Shown here one piece after another: positions 1 to 7,927 of a DNA stretch of 50,546 bases (position 1 is the stretch's first letter; each line of letters opens with the position of its first letter). Both the position numbers and the translations under genes were made by a program. This stretch comes from Hydrogenophilus sp. Its GTDB lineage: Bacteria; Pseudomonadota; Gammaproteobacteria; Burkholderiales; Thiobacillaceae. The stretch lies in the NCBI GenBank assembly GCA_020692235.1, contig JAIMKU010000001.1:71481-122026 (forward strand). The letters run 5' to 3'. The notes under the pieces are model-generated. The model worked only from the letters and a program-made list of their open reading frames with translations. It searched no databases and was not told the origin of the DNA.

Positions 1-157
1 CAACATCTCCCTGTTCATCGACCTGATGTTCGTGGTCAAGGCCATCGAGCGGATCGGCGACCATGCCAAGAACATCTCCGAGTACGTGGTTTACATGGTC
101 AAGGGCAAGGACGTCCGCCACACCACCCTGGAACAACTCGAAAAAGAACTCGAATAA
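1..157 (+). CDS. phoU: PhoU, phosphate signalling regulator (3' end only)
   Basis: The frame starting at base 2 encodes the last 51 residues of PhoU and stops at TAA 155-157. The motif [15 protein letters not shown] and the following [12 protein letters not shown] are the conserved last helix and tail of PhoU. PhoU is a cytoplasmic helical protein that links the Pst phosphate transporter to the PhoR kinase. The 5' part lies outside the window. A decayed response regulator begins almost directly after the stop, so the normal downstream neighbour has been lost. Confidence 0.9.
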   Translation, partial: NISLFIDLMFVVKAIERIGDHAKNISEYVVYMVKGKDVRHTTLEQLEKELE

Positions 158-159
158 TC

Positions 160-582
160 CTTGAGCCGGCAGTTGCGCTGCGCCCCGAAGCGACCCACCC
201 AGTACTGGACTTGAAACTGGCGGCGGAATCGGGCCTGGGCCTGATCGGCCCGCTCAAGGCGCTACACCCCGAGATGCGCATCCTGCTGTTGACCGGCTAT
301 GCCAGCATCGCCGCGGCGGTCGAGGCGATCAAACTAGGCGCCACGTATTACCTGGCCAAGCCGGCCGATGCCGACGAGATTCTGGCCGCATTGGGCCGGG
401 ATGTCGGCGACGCGGCCATCCTGCCCCCGGATGAGCCGATGTCGGTTGGCCGGCTGGAATGGGAACACATCCAGAGGGTGCTGAGCGAAAATGACGACAA
501 CATCTCGGCCACGGCGCGGGCGCTCAAGATGCACCGGCGGACGCTGCAACGTAAACTGATGAAAAGGCCGGTCAAGGAGTGA
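160..582 (+). pseudogene. RegA/PrrA-type redox response regulator, 5'-truncated
   Basis: The remaining frame keeps the phospho-acceptor segment VLDLKLAAESG (Asp codon at 208-210), the receiver end LLLTGYASIAAAVEAIKLGA with the conserved Lys of LAKPADADE, and a complete Fis-type helix-turn-helix, NISATARALKMHRRTLQRKL. About the first 50 residues of a normal protein of roughly 180 residues are absent. The frame runs back into phoU with no suitable start; TTG at 211 is the first possible one and lies after the Asp. RegA proteins are activated by the kinase RegB and control redox genes. I read this as a deletion remnant joined to the phoU 3' end. A DNA-binding-only product is conceivable but unproven. 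Confidence 0.8.
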
Positions 583-590
583 GAGAGGGA

Positions 591-626
591 GATTCAAGAC
601 GCAAGGCAAGTCACATTCCTTGAATC
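591..626. terminator. Inverted repeat between convergent regA remnant and hslV
   Basis: GATTCAAG at 591-598 pairs with CTTGAATC at 619-626, and a second CTTGAATC copy overlaps the hslV stop at 626-633. It sits between two convergent genes, where a bidirectional terminator is expected. There is no T-run, so the assignment is weak. Confidence 0.3.
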
Positions 627-632
627 TTGAAT

Positions 633-1172
633 CTAACCCAGCGTCTCGATGGTGAAGTTGTGGTTGGTGTAGATACAGATGTCGCTGGCGATGCCAAGCG
701 CTTCCCGGACGATCTGTTCAGGCGCCAGCTCGGTGTGTTCCAGCAAGGCGCGTGCCGCCGCCTGGGCATAGGCGCCGCCGCTGCCGATGGCGCCCAGGCC
801 CTGCTCCGGTTCGAGTACATCGCCGGAGCCGGTGATAATCAGCGTGGTACTGGCATCGGCCACGATCAGCATCGCTTCCAGGCGGCGCAGGATGCGGTCG
901 GTGCGCCAGTCCTTGGCCAGTTCGACCGCGCTGCGCAGCAGATTACCCTGATGTTTTTCCAACTTGGCCTCGAACCGCTCGAACAAGGTGAATGCGTCGG
1001 CCGTGCCGCCGGCAAAGCCGGCCAGTATCCGGTCCTGATAAAGCCTCCGCACCTTGCGCGCCGTGGCCTTGATGACGATGTTGCCGAGCGTGACCTGGCC
1101 GTCGCCGCCGAGGGCGACCTGGTCACCGCTGCGGACGCTGAGTATGGTGGTGCCGCGCCATTGTTCGGTCAT
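633..1172 (-). CDS. hslV: HslV, ATP-dependent protease peptidase subunit
   Basis: This 179-residue protein is the threonine peptidase of the HslUV (ClpQY) cytoplasmic protease. After a short leader, MTEQWRG, the mature N-terminus TTILSVRS supplies the catalytic Thr. Other family signatures are [37 protein letters not shown] and the end [17 protein letters not shown]. Its ATG overlaps the stop of the upstream tandem-STAS gene as ATGA, so the two are probably translationally coupled. The unfoldase gene hslU normally follows directly, but here the strand turns over into the regA remnant and phoU. HslU must be encoded elsewhere or be lost. Confidence 0.95.
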   Translation of the reverse strand: MTEQWRGTTILSVRSGDQVALGGDGQVTLGNIVIKATARKVRRLYQDRILAGFAGGTADAFTLFERFEAKLEKHQGNLLRSAVELAKDWRTDRILRRLEAMLIVADASTTLIITGSGDVLEPEQGLGAIGSGGAYAQAAARALLEHTELAPEQIVREALGIASDICIYTNHNFTIETLG

Positions 1173-2335
1173 TCCCTGGCCTCGTGTCGAATCGCCGCAA
1201 ATTGGCCGACGCCGATCAATTGCAGGAGCAGATTGACCATGCCGTTGCCGCCTTCGAAGGTGATCTGCTTGCCGGCCATGGCCAGGGCCATGACGCTGTC
1301 CATGAGCAGGCCGACAACCGCGAAGTCGATGCGCGTAACCTGACTGAGGTCGATCTCGACGCGCTTCAGCGGCGCGGCGAAGGCACGCAGACTATTGAAT
1401 ATGCTCGTCGAACTGGCACCCAGCAGACCGCGCATGGAGAAGCGCTCACCAGTCGGGGCGGGCTCGATAATGGCCCCGGTCGTTTCGCTGGAGACCTGTT
1501 TGGGCGGGCTGTAGGATGGCGGCGATATCTCGAAGTGAACCGCGTATTCCAGTGCGACCTGGTCGAATTCATTGCCCTTGGCTTGTAATTGCAGCAACAG
1601 CAGCAGCAATAGCCAGGTTGACTCGGTCAGGCGCCCTGCCGTCCGTGAGGCATTGAGACGCACCACGAAGGCCTCGCCGTCGAGCAGGCGCACCTGCTTG
1701 GCCGTAGCCACGAGACCGGAGAGCGTTTTCAGCATCAGCAGGGCATATGCATCGTCGTCGGGCACCGACGTCTTGCTGAAATCCAGCACCACCGTGTCGG
1801 CGGTTTCGCATTCCTGACGGAAGTGCGCCAGCCTCGGCTTGTCCTGCGGCGACAGGTTGGGGCCGAAGGCGAAGGTCGGGTACTGAGCGGCTTTTTTTTC
1901 GGCCCCGGATTGTCGAATCGGGCGCCAGGTGGGTGGCGAGCTTTCAAAACGAACCGCATAGTCCATGGCCAGGTCTTCGAAGGGCCGGCGCTGCCCGGTA
2001 ACCTCATATAGATCGAACAGCAGGCGCCAGGCTAGGCTATCCGGGCTATCCGGATGATCCAGGATGAAGCGATTCAGCGCCGCGCAGGCCTCGCCGGCAC
2101 GGTCATTGGCATAGAGCATGACCGCTTCCTCGATCTCCGGCGCCAGTTGCAGGCCCATCTCATAGACCTGGATGCCGTTGTTGGCGGGCGGTTTGGGCGG
2201 TTGCGGCGGGGCTGTGACGGCCGGGCTCGCACTGTGCCTGGCCTCGGGCCGGGGCGCGATGGATTGGGTCGGTTCGGCAGTGTGCGGAATGGCCGGTTTG
2301 GCGCTGGCCTGGCCCTTACGAAAGAATGGAAGCAT
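1169..2335 (-). CDS. Tandem STAS-domain protein
   Basis: The protein has 388 residues. Residues 1-55 are a Pro/Ala-rich linker. A helical module at about 101-136 ([26 protein letters not shown], then SPPTWRP) recurs at about 241-276 ([24 protein letters not shown], then SPPSYSPP), a period of 140 residues. Each module is joined to an STAS-like domain, at about 150-232 ([21 protein letters not shown]) and 296-388 ([21 protein letters not shown]). The layout suggests an internal duplication. STAS domains act as switch or scaffold modules in anti-sigma antagonists, sulfate transporters and MlaB. No transmembrane segment or signal peptide is evident. It is coupled to hslV by ATGA overlap. Its specific role is unknown. 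Confidence 0.75.
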   Translation of the reverse strand: MLPFFRKGQASAKPAIPHTAEPTQSIAPRPEARHSASPAVTAPPQPPKPPANNGIQVYEMGLQLAPEIEEAVMLYANDRAGEACAALNRFILDHPDSPDSLAWRLLFDLYEVTGQRRPFEDLAMDYAVRFESSPPTWRPIRQSGAEKKAAQYPTFAFGPNLSPQDKPRLAHFRQECETADTVVLDFSKTSVPDDDAYALLMLKTLSGLVATAKQVRLLDGEAFVVRLNASRTAGRLTESTWLLLLLLLQLQAKGNEFDQVALEYAVHFEISPPSYSPPKQVSSETTGAIIEPAPTGERFSMRGLLGASSTSIFNSLRAFAAPLKRVEIDLSQVTRIDFAVVGLLMDSVMALAMAGKQITFEGGNGMVNLLLQLIGVGQFAAIRHEARE

Positions 2336-2433
2336 GGTCGTAATACTGTACCCGTAAGAACTGAATCAAGTGTACTCCGAAGCCTCGGCCAGACCGAGAT
2401 ATTTCGCGCCGCGACAACGACAGGCTCCTAGGT

Positions 2434-3186
2434 TCAACCCTCCAGCCTCATCCCCAGTATGACCACGCAGATGCCGGCGAGGAGCAGACCCAGTTGCACC
2501 GGAAAGTCATGGGGACGGCGATGTTCCTGTAACTCGGGGATCAGATCGGCCATCGCGATATAGACGAAGCTGGCGACCGCCAGCGCCATCACGTAAGGGA
2601 TGACGCCGCTGACGCCCTGCAAGGTCGACCAGCCGATGACCCCGCCCAGCATGGCGGCGGAGCCTGCGAGCACGTTCAGCCAGAGCGCTTCCTTGCGGCT
2701 GTGGCCGGCTGCGAGCAGGACAACGAAGTCGCCGATCTCGTGCGGAATCTCGTGGGCGATGACGGCGATGGCCGTAGCCAGGCCCAGTTTGACGTCCTGG
2801 ATAAAGCTCGCGGCGATCAGCACGCCATCGACGAAGTTGTGCATGGCACTGCCCAGCACGATCATCATGCCAGTGGCCGAATGGCCCTGCTCATGGCTGT
2901 GGCCACCCTGCTCATGGACATGATCGTGGCGCCACAAAGCGGTCTTCTCCAGGATGAAGAACAGCAGGATACCGACGACGATGGCGGTCCCTACCGACTT
3001 GATCTCAAGGTCCTTGGCGGCCTCCGGCAACAGGTCGATAAAGGCGACGGCGAGCAGAATACCGACTGAAAGCGCCACCAGTCGATGGGCCAGATTGGCC
3101 AGAATGGTCAGCGACAGGGTGGCTGCGGCGAATACCGAAAGCACACCACCGGCAAAGGTGGCAAGCAGGATATAGACGAGCGTCAT
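2434..3186 (-). CDS. ZIP-family divalent metal transporter
   Basis: This 250-residue inner-membrane protein has about eight hydrophobic segments and a His-rich cytoplasmic loop (HDHVHEQGGHSHEQGH) near residues 87-102. The two metal-binding helices carry HNFVDG and HEIPHE, the ZIP signature. ZIP proteins import Zn2+ or other divalent metals. A good AGGAA ribosome site lies 9 bases before the ATG. Its promoter overlaps two palindromes, and a Fur/Zur-type regulator gene lies just upstream, so Zn-responsive control is likely. Confidence 0.9.
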   Translation of the reverse strand: MTLVYILLATFAGGVLSVFAAATLSLTILANLAHRLVALSVGILLAVAFIDLLPEAAKDLEIKSVGTAIVVGILLFFILEKTALWRHDHVHEQGGHSHEQGHSATGMMIVLGSAMHNFVDGVLIAASFIQDVKLGLATAIAVIAHEIPHEIGDFVVLLAAGHSRKEALWLNVLAGSAAMLGGVIGWSTLQGVSGVIPYVMALAVASFVYIAMADLIPELQEHRRPHDFPVQLGLLLAGICVVILGMRLEG

Positions 3187-3221
3187 GGGGCTGATTCCTG
3201 GGATATATTAGGATGTTACCG

Positions 3222-3274
3222 TGCAACAGAGTTGCATGATACGGGGTGGCTGACCGGATCGCAACCTTGTTGCA
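3222..3274 (-). promoter_or_regulatory. ZIP promoter with paired palindromic operators (probable Zur boxes)
   Basis: Two copies of the dyad GCAACnnnGTTGC occur, TGCAACAGAGTTGCA at 3222-3236 and GCAACCTTGTTGCA at 3261-3274, with centres 38 bp apart. On the minus strand a promoter reads TTGCGA (3264-3259), a 17-bp spacer, then TATCAT (3241-3236). One palindrome covers the -35 box and the other starts at the -10 box. Repression by the adjacent Fur-family protein would fit this geometry. The protein-site pairing is inferred. Confidence 0.65.
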
Positions 3275-3282
3275 TCGGGCTA

Positions 3283-3744
3283 TTAGCCGGCGGTGGTTCT
3301 TTTATTGCGTGGCCGCGCCGCTTTCGCGCAGCCCGGACAGATGCCCTGGATGGTGAGTTCGGCCCGTTCGAACTGGAAGCCTTTGGGCAGGTTGAAGCCC
3401 AGCGCCGGGTGCAGGTCGTTGAGGCAAAAGACCTGGCCGCACTGGGTACAGCGGAAGTGGGCGTGGCCGTGCGCCTCGGGACCGGCGGCATTGAAGCGCC
3501 AGACCCGGTCCTCGCCGGCGATGCGGTGGGCATGGCGGCGCGCCACCAGCCAGTCCAGGACCCGGTAAAGCGTTACCCGGTCGGCGCTGATGCCTCGCTC
3601 CCGTGCATTCTGCTCGATCTCCTGGTGGGTCAGGGCGCTGGCGGCATCGAGCAGGATGTCGAGCACAACCTCACGCGCCGGAGTGGCCCTCTCGCCGGCA
3701 TTGCGCAGAATGTCGTGGGCCGGGATGTCGAATCGCTTACTCAT
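3283..3744 (-). CDS. zur: Fur-family transcriptional regulator, Zur-like
   Basis: The product is about 153 residues. It has an N-terminal winged helix (TPAREVVLDILLDAASALTHQEI, then VTLYRVLDWLVAR), a His-rich hinge (EAHGHAHFRC) and two CxxC pairs (CTQC, CPGC) for structural zinc. These are Fur-superfamily marks. Its location directly upstream of a ZIP transporter with palindromic operators supports Zur rather than Fur. The start MSKRFDIPAHD at 3744 begins one base after the yidD stop; an in-frame ATG at 3762 is an alternative that would overlap yidD. The zinc assignment is inference from context. Confidence 0.85.
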   Translation of the reverse strand: MSKRFDIPAHDILRNAGERATPAREVVLDILLDAASALTHQEIEQNARERGISADRVTLYRVLDWLVARRHAHRIAGEDRVWRFNAAGPEAHGHAHFRCTQCGQVFCLNDLHPALGFNLPKGFQFERAELTIQGICPGCAKAARPRNKRTTAG

Positions 3745-3745
3745 G

Positions 3746-3964
3746 TCACGGCACCGGGTCATGCCCGCCAGGGTGATAAGGATGGCAGCGACCGATGCGC
3801 CGGATCGCCAGCCAACCGCCCTTCAAGGCGCCGTATCGAACCACGGCCTGCCGGGCATATTCCGAGCAGGTTGGGGTGAAACGGCACTGACTGCCAAAGT
3901 AAGGCGACAAGGCGATTTGGTACAGACGGATCGCCCCGACCAGCAGTCGTTGCAGAGGGTTCAT
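3746..3964 (-). CDS. yidD: YidD, membrane protein insertion efficiency factor
   Basis: This 72-residue protein has the YidD/DUF37 signatures [27 protein letters not shown] and [14 protein letters not shown]. YidD is a small membrane-associated protein that helps the YidC insertase. It usually sits between rnpA and yidC. Here it stands apart, directly upstream of the Fur-family gene, with which it probably shares a transcript. Confidence 0.93.
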   Translation of the reverse strand: MNPLQRLLVGAIRLYQIALSPYFGSQCRFTPTCSEYARQAVVRYGALKGGWLAIRRIGRCHPYHPGGHDPVP

Positions 3965-4021
3965 GGCGCGCCCGGAGACAAGCCGACGCCCTGGGAGTCG
4001 ATAAACAATAAACTTGAGCCG

Positions 4022-4831
4022 TTAGTCGGCGTACAGTTTTTCCAGCCGCTCGTGTTTTTCCTGGGCATCGATGGATAGATCGGCGGTCGGCCGAGCCAAT
4101 AGCCGCGCCAGCCCGATTGACTCGCCGGTCTCCAGGCAGTAGCCATATTCGCCGTCCTCGATGCGGCGCAGGGCGGAGTTGATCTTTTTCAGCAGCTTGC
4201 GTTCGCGGTCGCGGACTCGCTGCTCCAGCACGTTTTCCTCTTCCACGGTAGCGCGGTCGTTGGGGTCGGCGAAGATCTCGTTTTCTCTCAGGTGCTCGCC
4301 GGTTTCCCGTGCGCTGTCGAGCATCTCATCCTTCATGGCTTGCAGGCGATGCTTGAAAAAGGCCAACTGAACATCGTTCATGTAGTCCTTATCCGACATC
4401 TTGAGCAGCATCGCTTCACTAATGATATTAGCGTCGGTTTTATGTTTGACGGGCTTCTTGACGGTGGTTTTAGTCGCTTGGCTGGTTACGGGCATTGGTC
4501 TATTTACAGTTTTCCGGATCAGAGCCGGCTTGGCCGGCTTGGTGATGGGTTTAGGGGCGGCCTTGGCGGCCGCGACGGGCTTGGCGGCTGGCTTGGGTGC
4601 TGGCCGTTTCGGGATCGCAAGCGTCTTTGCTGCGACCTTTTTAATCGTTGGCGCAACGGTCTTTTTGGGCCGCGCGGCGGGTTTGGTAACTGGCCTGGCA
4701 GCCTGTTTCGGCGCTAACCTTTTGGCTGCCGCACGGGGCCTTACCACCGGCATTTTTGGGGCGGGTTTAACAGCCGTTTTTTTTGCCGCGGTCTTGGGCT
4801 TCACGGCGGATTGCTTAGTTGCAGTGGCCAC
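4022..4831 (-). CDS. DksA-like RNA polymerase-binding protein with H1-like N-terminal tail
   Basis: I start at GTG 4831-4829 because GAGGAG (4846-4841) lies about 7 bases upstream; an ATG at 4927 has no such site. The product has 269 residues. Residues 1-130 are almost entirely Lys, Ala, Pro and Val in PAKK/KPAA-type repeats, as in bacterial histone-H1-like proteins. The rest is a DksA domain: a coiled coil with the tip motif ADPNDRATVEEEN, which keeps the Asp and Ala used against RNA polymerase, then YGYCLETGESIGLARLLARPTADL. Only one of the four zinc-finger Cys remains, a pattern known in Cys-poor DksA homologues. The tail may bind nucleic acid, but this is inference. Confidence 0.85.
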   Translation of the reverse strand: MATATKQSAVKPKTAAKKTAVKPAPKMPVVRPRAAAKRLAPKQAARPVTKPAARPKKTVAPTIKKVAAKTLAIPKRPAPKPAAKPVAAAKAAPKPITKPAKPALIRKTVNRPMPVTSQATKTTVKKPVKHKTDANIISEAMLLKMSDKDYMNDVQLAFFKHRLQAMKDEMLDSARETGEHLRENEIFADPNDRATVEEENVLEQRVRDRERKLLKKINSALRRIEDGEYGYCLETGESIGLARLLARPTADLSIDAQEKHERLEKLYAD

Positions 4832-4956
4832 GCCTTGACTCCTCGAATGGTTATTGGAGATGAAAGTTAGTGGCGGATTATGCCATGCCTCGGACGCTTG
4901 GCTAGCGTCGCCTCGTCGCCTGGGCAAAATTCATCGCCGGCCTGGCGATAAAAGCC

Positions 4957-5265
4957 TCACTCGAAGGTCGATGATGAGCACAAATTGCCCGCCATCCTCT
5001 TTCGCTTTTTGCTCCGGGGGGCCGGTTTATCAAGCGCCACAAGCACATGTAAGAAAGGCATTTCTTGCAACCTGTTCCCTTGTGCATGGGAATAACAATG
5101 ACTAGGCTGAGCGGGTAAAAGTGTTGGGCCGACCAGCAGGTTGCGGGCGGTGGCCCGGTCGTCGACGATGAATACCGCGCCATGGCCGGGCTGTTGAGCA
5201 ATGCCCGACGGCGCATCGGCCGGTTGGGCGATGCTGGTCACTAATTTCAACCGCTTGGCGTTCAT
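4957..5265 (-). CDS. Hypothetical small protein, possibly truncated
   Basis: A strong GGAGG site precedes ATG 5265-5263, giving a 102-residue frame that starts MNAKRLKLVTSIAQPADAP and contains VFIVDDRATARNLL. I do not recognise the family. The second half (from about residue 50) lacks a protein-like pattern and may be read-through of a broken gene. The remaining non-coding parts of 4832-5459 show only the palindrome AAGAAA-ggca-TTTCTT at 5051-5066. Confidence 0.35.
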   Translation of the reverse strand: MNAKRLKLVTSIAQPADAPSGIAQQPGHGAVFIVDDRATARNLLVGPTLLPAQPSHCYSHAQGNRLQEMPFLHVLVALDKPAPRSKKRKRMAGNLCSSSTFE

Positions 5266-5459
5266 TTCACCCTCCTGCCAGGCCATGGACGGGGCTGGGA
5301 TTTCATCTTAACGCTTTATTTTCACTTGATTTATGACCATGCTTCAAATTCGGACGCAGCCGCCACCCGGCGCATTGCCGTGATCCTATATTGGCAAACT
5401 GGTAGCGAACTTTAACAGAAGCGATAATCCAGCCAGAATCAAGGCATTTTTAGGCAACC

Positions 5460-6809
5460 ATGCACATCCATATACTCGGCATCTGCGGCACCTTCATGGG
5501 CGGTATCGCGGTCATCGCCAAACAGGCCGGCCACCAGGTCACCGGCTGCGACGCCCAGGTCTATCCGCCCATGAGCACGCAACTGGAGGCCCAGGGCATT
5601 GCCCTGATCGAGGGCTTCGGCGCGGAGCAGGCCGCAATCGGCGCCGACGTATTCGTGATTGGCAACGTGGTCAGCCGGGGCAAACAGCCTTTGATGGAAG
5701 AGATACTCAATCGCGGCTTGCCCTATATCTCCGGCCCGCAATGGCTGTACGAGAAGGTGTTGCGGGACAAATGGGTGCTGGCGGTGGCCGGCACCCACGG
5801 CAAGACCACCACCTCGGCCATGCTGGCCTGGATACTGGAGGACGCCAAGCTGAATCCCAGCTATCTGGTCGGCGGCGTGCCGCTGAACTTTGCCGTCTCG
5901 GCCCGGCTGACCGACTCGCCCTTCTTCGTCATCGAGGCCGACGAGTACGACACCGCCTTCTTCGACAAGCGCTCCAAGTTCGTTCATTACCGGCCGCGCA
6001 CGGCGATCCTGAACAACCTGGAATATGACCACGCCGACATCTTCCCCGACCTCGCCGCCATCGAGACCCAGTTCCATCACCTGGTCCGTACCGTGCCGGG
6101 CAATGGTCTGGTGGTGGCCAACGGCGGCGACCACAACATCCTGCGCGTGCTTGGCCGTGGCTGCTGGAGCGGCGTCGAGTATTTCGCTGGACCGGGCTTC
6201 GGCTGGAAGGCCAGGGCCATCGATGCGGCGAGCTTCGAGGTAACGCTGGACGACCGGCCGGTTGGTCGCGTGACCTGGGAACTGGTCGGCGAGCACAACC
6301 GCCATAACGCGCTGGCGGCCATCGCCGCCGCCCGCCATGTCGGGGTGCCGCCGCTGGCCGCCATCGATGCGCTGTCCCGGTTCAAGAACGTCAGGCGCAG
6401 GCTGGAGCTGCGCGGCACGGTCGCCGGCATCACCGTCTACGACGACTTCGCCCATCACCCGACCGCCATCGCCACCACCCTGGCCGGGCTGCGCTCGCGG
6501 GTCGGCGCGGCGCGCATCCTGGCGGTGCTGGAGCCGCGCTCCAACACCATGAAACTGGGCACGCTGAAGGACCAACTGGCCGACAGCCTGAAGGACGCGC
6601 AGCAGGTGTTTTGCTATGCCAGGGACCTGGGCTGGGACGCCGCCGATGCGCTGCGGCCGTTGTCCGAGCGGGCGGCGGTGTACGACGACCTCGATGCCCT
6701 GGTCGAGGCCGTGGCCGGCGCGGCCCGGCCCGGCGACCAGATACTGGTGATGAGCAACGGCGGCTTCGGTGGCATCCACGCCAAGCTGCTGGCGCGGCTG
6801 GCCCGATGA
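5460..6809 (+). CDS. mpl: Mpl, murein peptide ligase
   Basis: This 449-residue cytoplasmic Mur ligase joins recycled tripeptide (L-Ala-gamma-D-Glu-mDAP) to UDP-MurNAc in peptidoglycan recycling. The start MHIHILGICGTFMGG and the central ATP loop AGTHGKTTTSAMLAW are diagnostic, with EADEYDTAFFDKRSKF and HNRHNALAAIAAARH as Mpl-type motifs. The Mur ligase C-terminal region contains YDDFAHHPTAI. The stop overlaps the start of mlaE as ATGA, so mpl begins the lipid-transport operon. Confidence 0.96.
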   Translation: MHIHILGICGTFMGGIAVIAKQAGHQVTGCDAQVYPPMSTQLEAQGIALIEGFGAEQAAIGADVFVIGNVVSRGKQPLMEEILNRGLPYISGPQWLYEKVLRDKWVLAVAGTHGKTTTSAMLAWILEDAKLNPSYLVGGVPLNFAVSARLTDSPFFVIEADEYDTAFFDKRSKFVHYRPRTAILNNLEYDHADIFPDLAAIETQFHHLVRTVPGNGLVVANGGDHNILRVLGRGCWSGVEYFAGPGFGWKARAIDAASFEVTLDDRPVGRVTWELVGEHNRHNALAAIAAARHVGVPPLAAIDALSRFKNVRRRLELRGTVAGITVYDDFAHHPTAIATTLAGLRSRVGAARILAVLEPRSNTMKLGTLKDQLADSLKDAQQVFCYARDLGWDAADALRPLSERAAVYDDLDALVEAVAGAARPGDQILVMSNGGFGGIHAKLLARLAR

Positions 6810-7927
6810 CCATGACCGATCGCCGGCCGTTTACCCTGGAGCCGACCGAGGCGGGCGGGGTGGTGCGACTGGCTGGAGAGTGGCGGCTGGCCGATCTGGT
6901 TGAACTGGACCGGGTGCTGGCCGGCGCGGTCTGGCCGAAGGGCCGCTTGACTGTCGATGGCGCGGCGCTAACCGGCCTGGACAGCGCCGGCGTCATGCTG
7001 CTGTACCGCCGCTTGCAAGCCGCCGGTGTCCCCTGGTCGCGGGTCGATCTGACCGGTTTCGATGCCGATTGTTTACCCTTGGTCGAACTGGTTGCCGATC
7101 GCCTGGCCGCGCTCGGGCCGCCGCCACCGCCGCAGTTCGGCTGGCTGGCCCGGCTCGGCCGGCGCGTGAGCTCGGCGCTTGGGGCGCTACCGAACTGGCT
7201 GTATTTCCTGGGCCAGGTGAGTGCCGCGCTGTTGGAATCGCTCCGCCTGCCGACCGGTTTTCGCGCTCGGGAAACGGTTGTGCAACTGGAAGCCGTCGGC
7301 CTGCGCGCCGTGCCTATCGTGGCCCTGATGACCTTCCTGATCGGCGTGGTGTTCGCCTATCTGCTGGGTATCCAGATCAAGAAATACGGCGCCAACATAT
7401 TCATTGTCGACGGGGTGTCGATGGCCATGGCCCGCGAGCTGTCGCCGTTGTTGGTGGCTATCCTGATGGCCGGCCGTTCCGGCGCCGCCTTTACCGCCCA
7501 GATCGGGGCCATGAAGGTGACCGAGGAGATCGACGCCATCACTACCCTGGGTCTGTCGCCGATGCAGGTACTGGTGCTGCCGCGTCTGATCGCCATCATC
7601 GTGGCCATGCCGCTCTTGACCTTTTTCGGTGACCTGGTCGGCATCGCCGGCTCAGCCGTGGTGGCGGCCAGTCAACTGGACATCACCTTGGTGACCTTCG
7701 TCAACCGGCTGAAGGACGTGTTGCCGCTCGACATGGTCGTCTACGGGTTGTACAAGGCCCCGGTGTTCGCCGCCGCCATCGCCTTGATCGCCTGCCGCAA
7801 CGGCTTCGCCGTCAGTCGTGACGCGCGCAGCGTCGGCGAGCGCACCACCTCGACGGTGGTGACCAGCCTGGTGGCGGTCATCCTCATCAATGCCCTGTTC
7901 GCCATATTGCACACGGAGAGCACATGA
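6806..7927 (+). CDS. mlaE: MlaE-type permease with N-terminal STAS (MlaB-like) domain
   Basis: The product has 373 residues. Residues 1-95 form an STAS-like domain (GRLTVDGAALTGLDSAGVML) like separate MlaB. The rest is the MlaE permease: VALMTFLIGVVFAYLLG, ARELSPLLVAILMAGRSGAA, IGAMKVTEEIDAITTLG. MlaE is the inner-membrane channel of the MCE phospholipid transporter. The start at 6806 overlaps the mpl stop; ATG 6812 is also in frame. The MlaB function is therefore fused to the permease, and no separate mlaB occurs in the operon. Confidence 0.92.
   Translation: MTMTDRRPFTLEPTEAGGVVRLAGEWRLADLVELDRVLAGAVWPKGRLTVDGAALTGLDSAGVMLLYRRLQAAGVPWSRVDLTGFDADCLPLVELVADRLAALGPPPPPQFGWLARLGRRVSSALGALPNWLYFLGQVSAALLESLRLPTGFRARETVVQLEAVGLRAVPIVALMTFLIGVVFAYLLGIQIKKYGANIFIVDGVSMAMARELSPLLVAILMAGRSGAAFTAQIGAMKVTEEIDAITTLGLSPMQVLVLPRLIAIIVAMPLLTFFGDLVGIAGSAVVAASQLDITLVTFVNRLKDVLPLDMVVYGLYKAPVFAAAIALIACRNGFAVSRDARSVGERTTSTVVTSLVAVILINALFAILHTEST

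Noticed and set aside
1585-1607. Poly-CAG/Leu run in the STAS protein as a triplet-repeat expansion.
   Set aside because: Codons are mixed and the Leu-rich helix aligns with the first module, so it is part of the normal fold.
5439-6779. Long open frame antisense to mpl (446 codons).
   Set aside because: Shadow of mpl; its His/Arg/Gly-rich composition has no family pattern.
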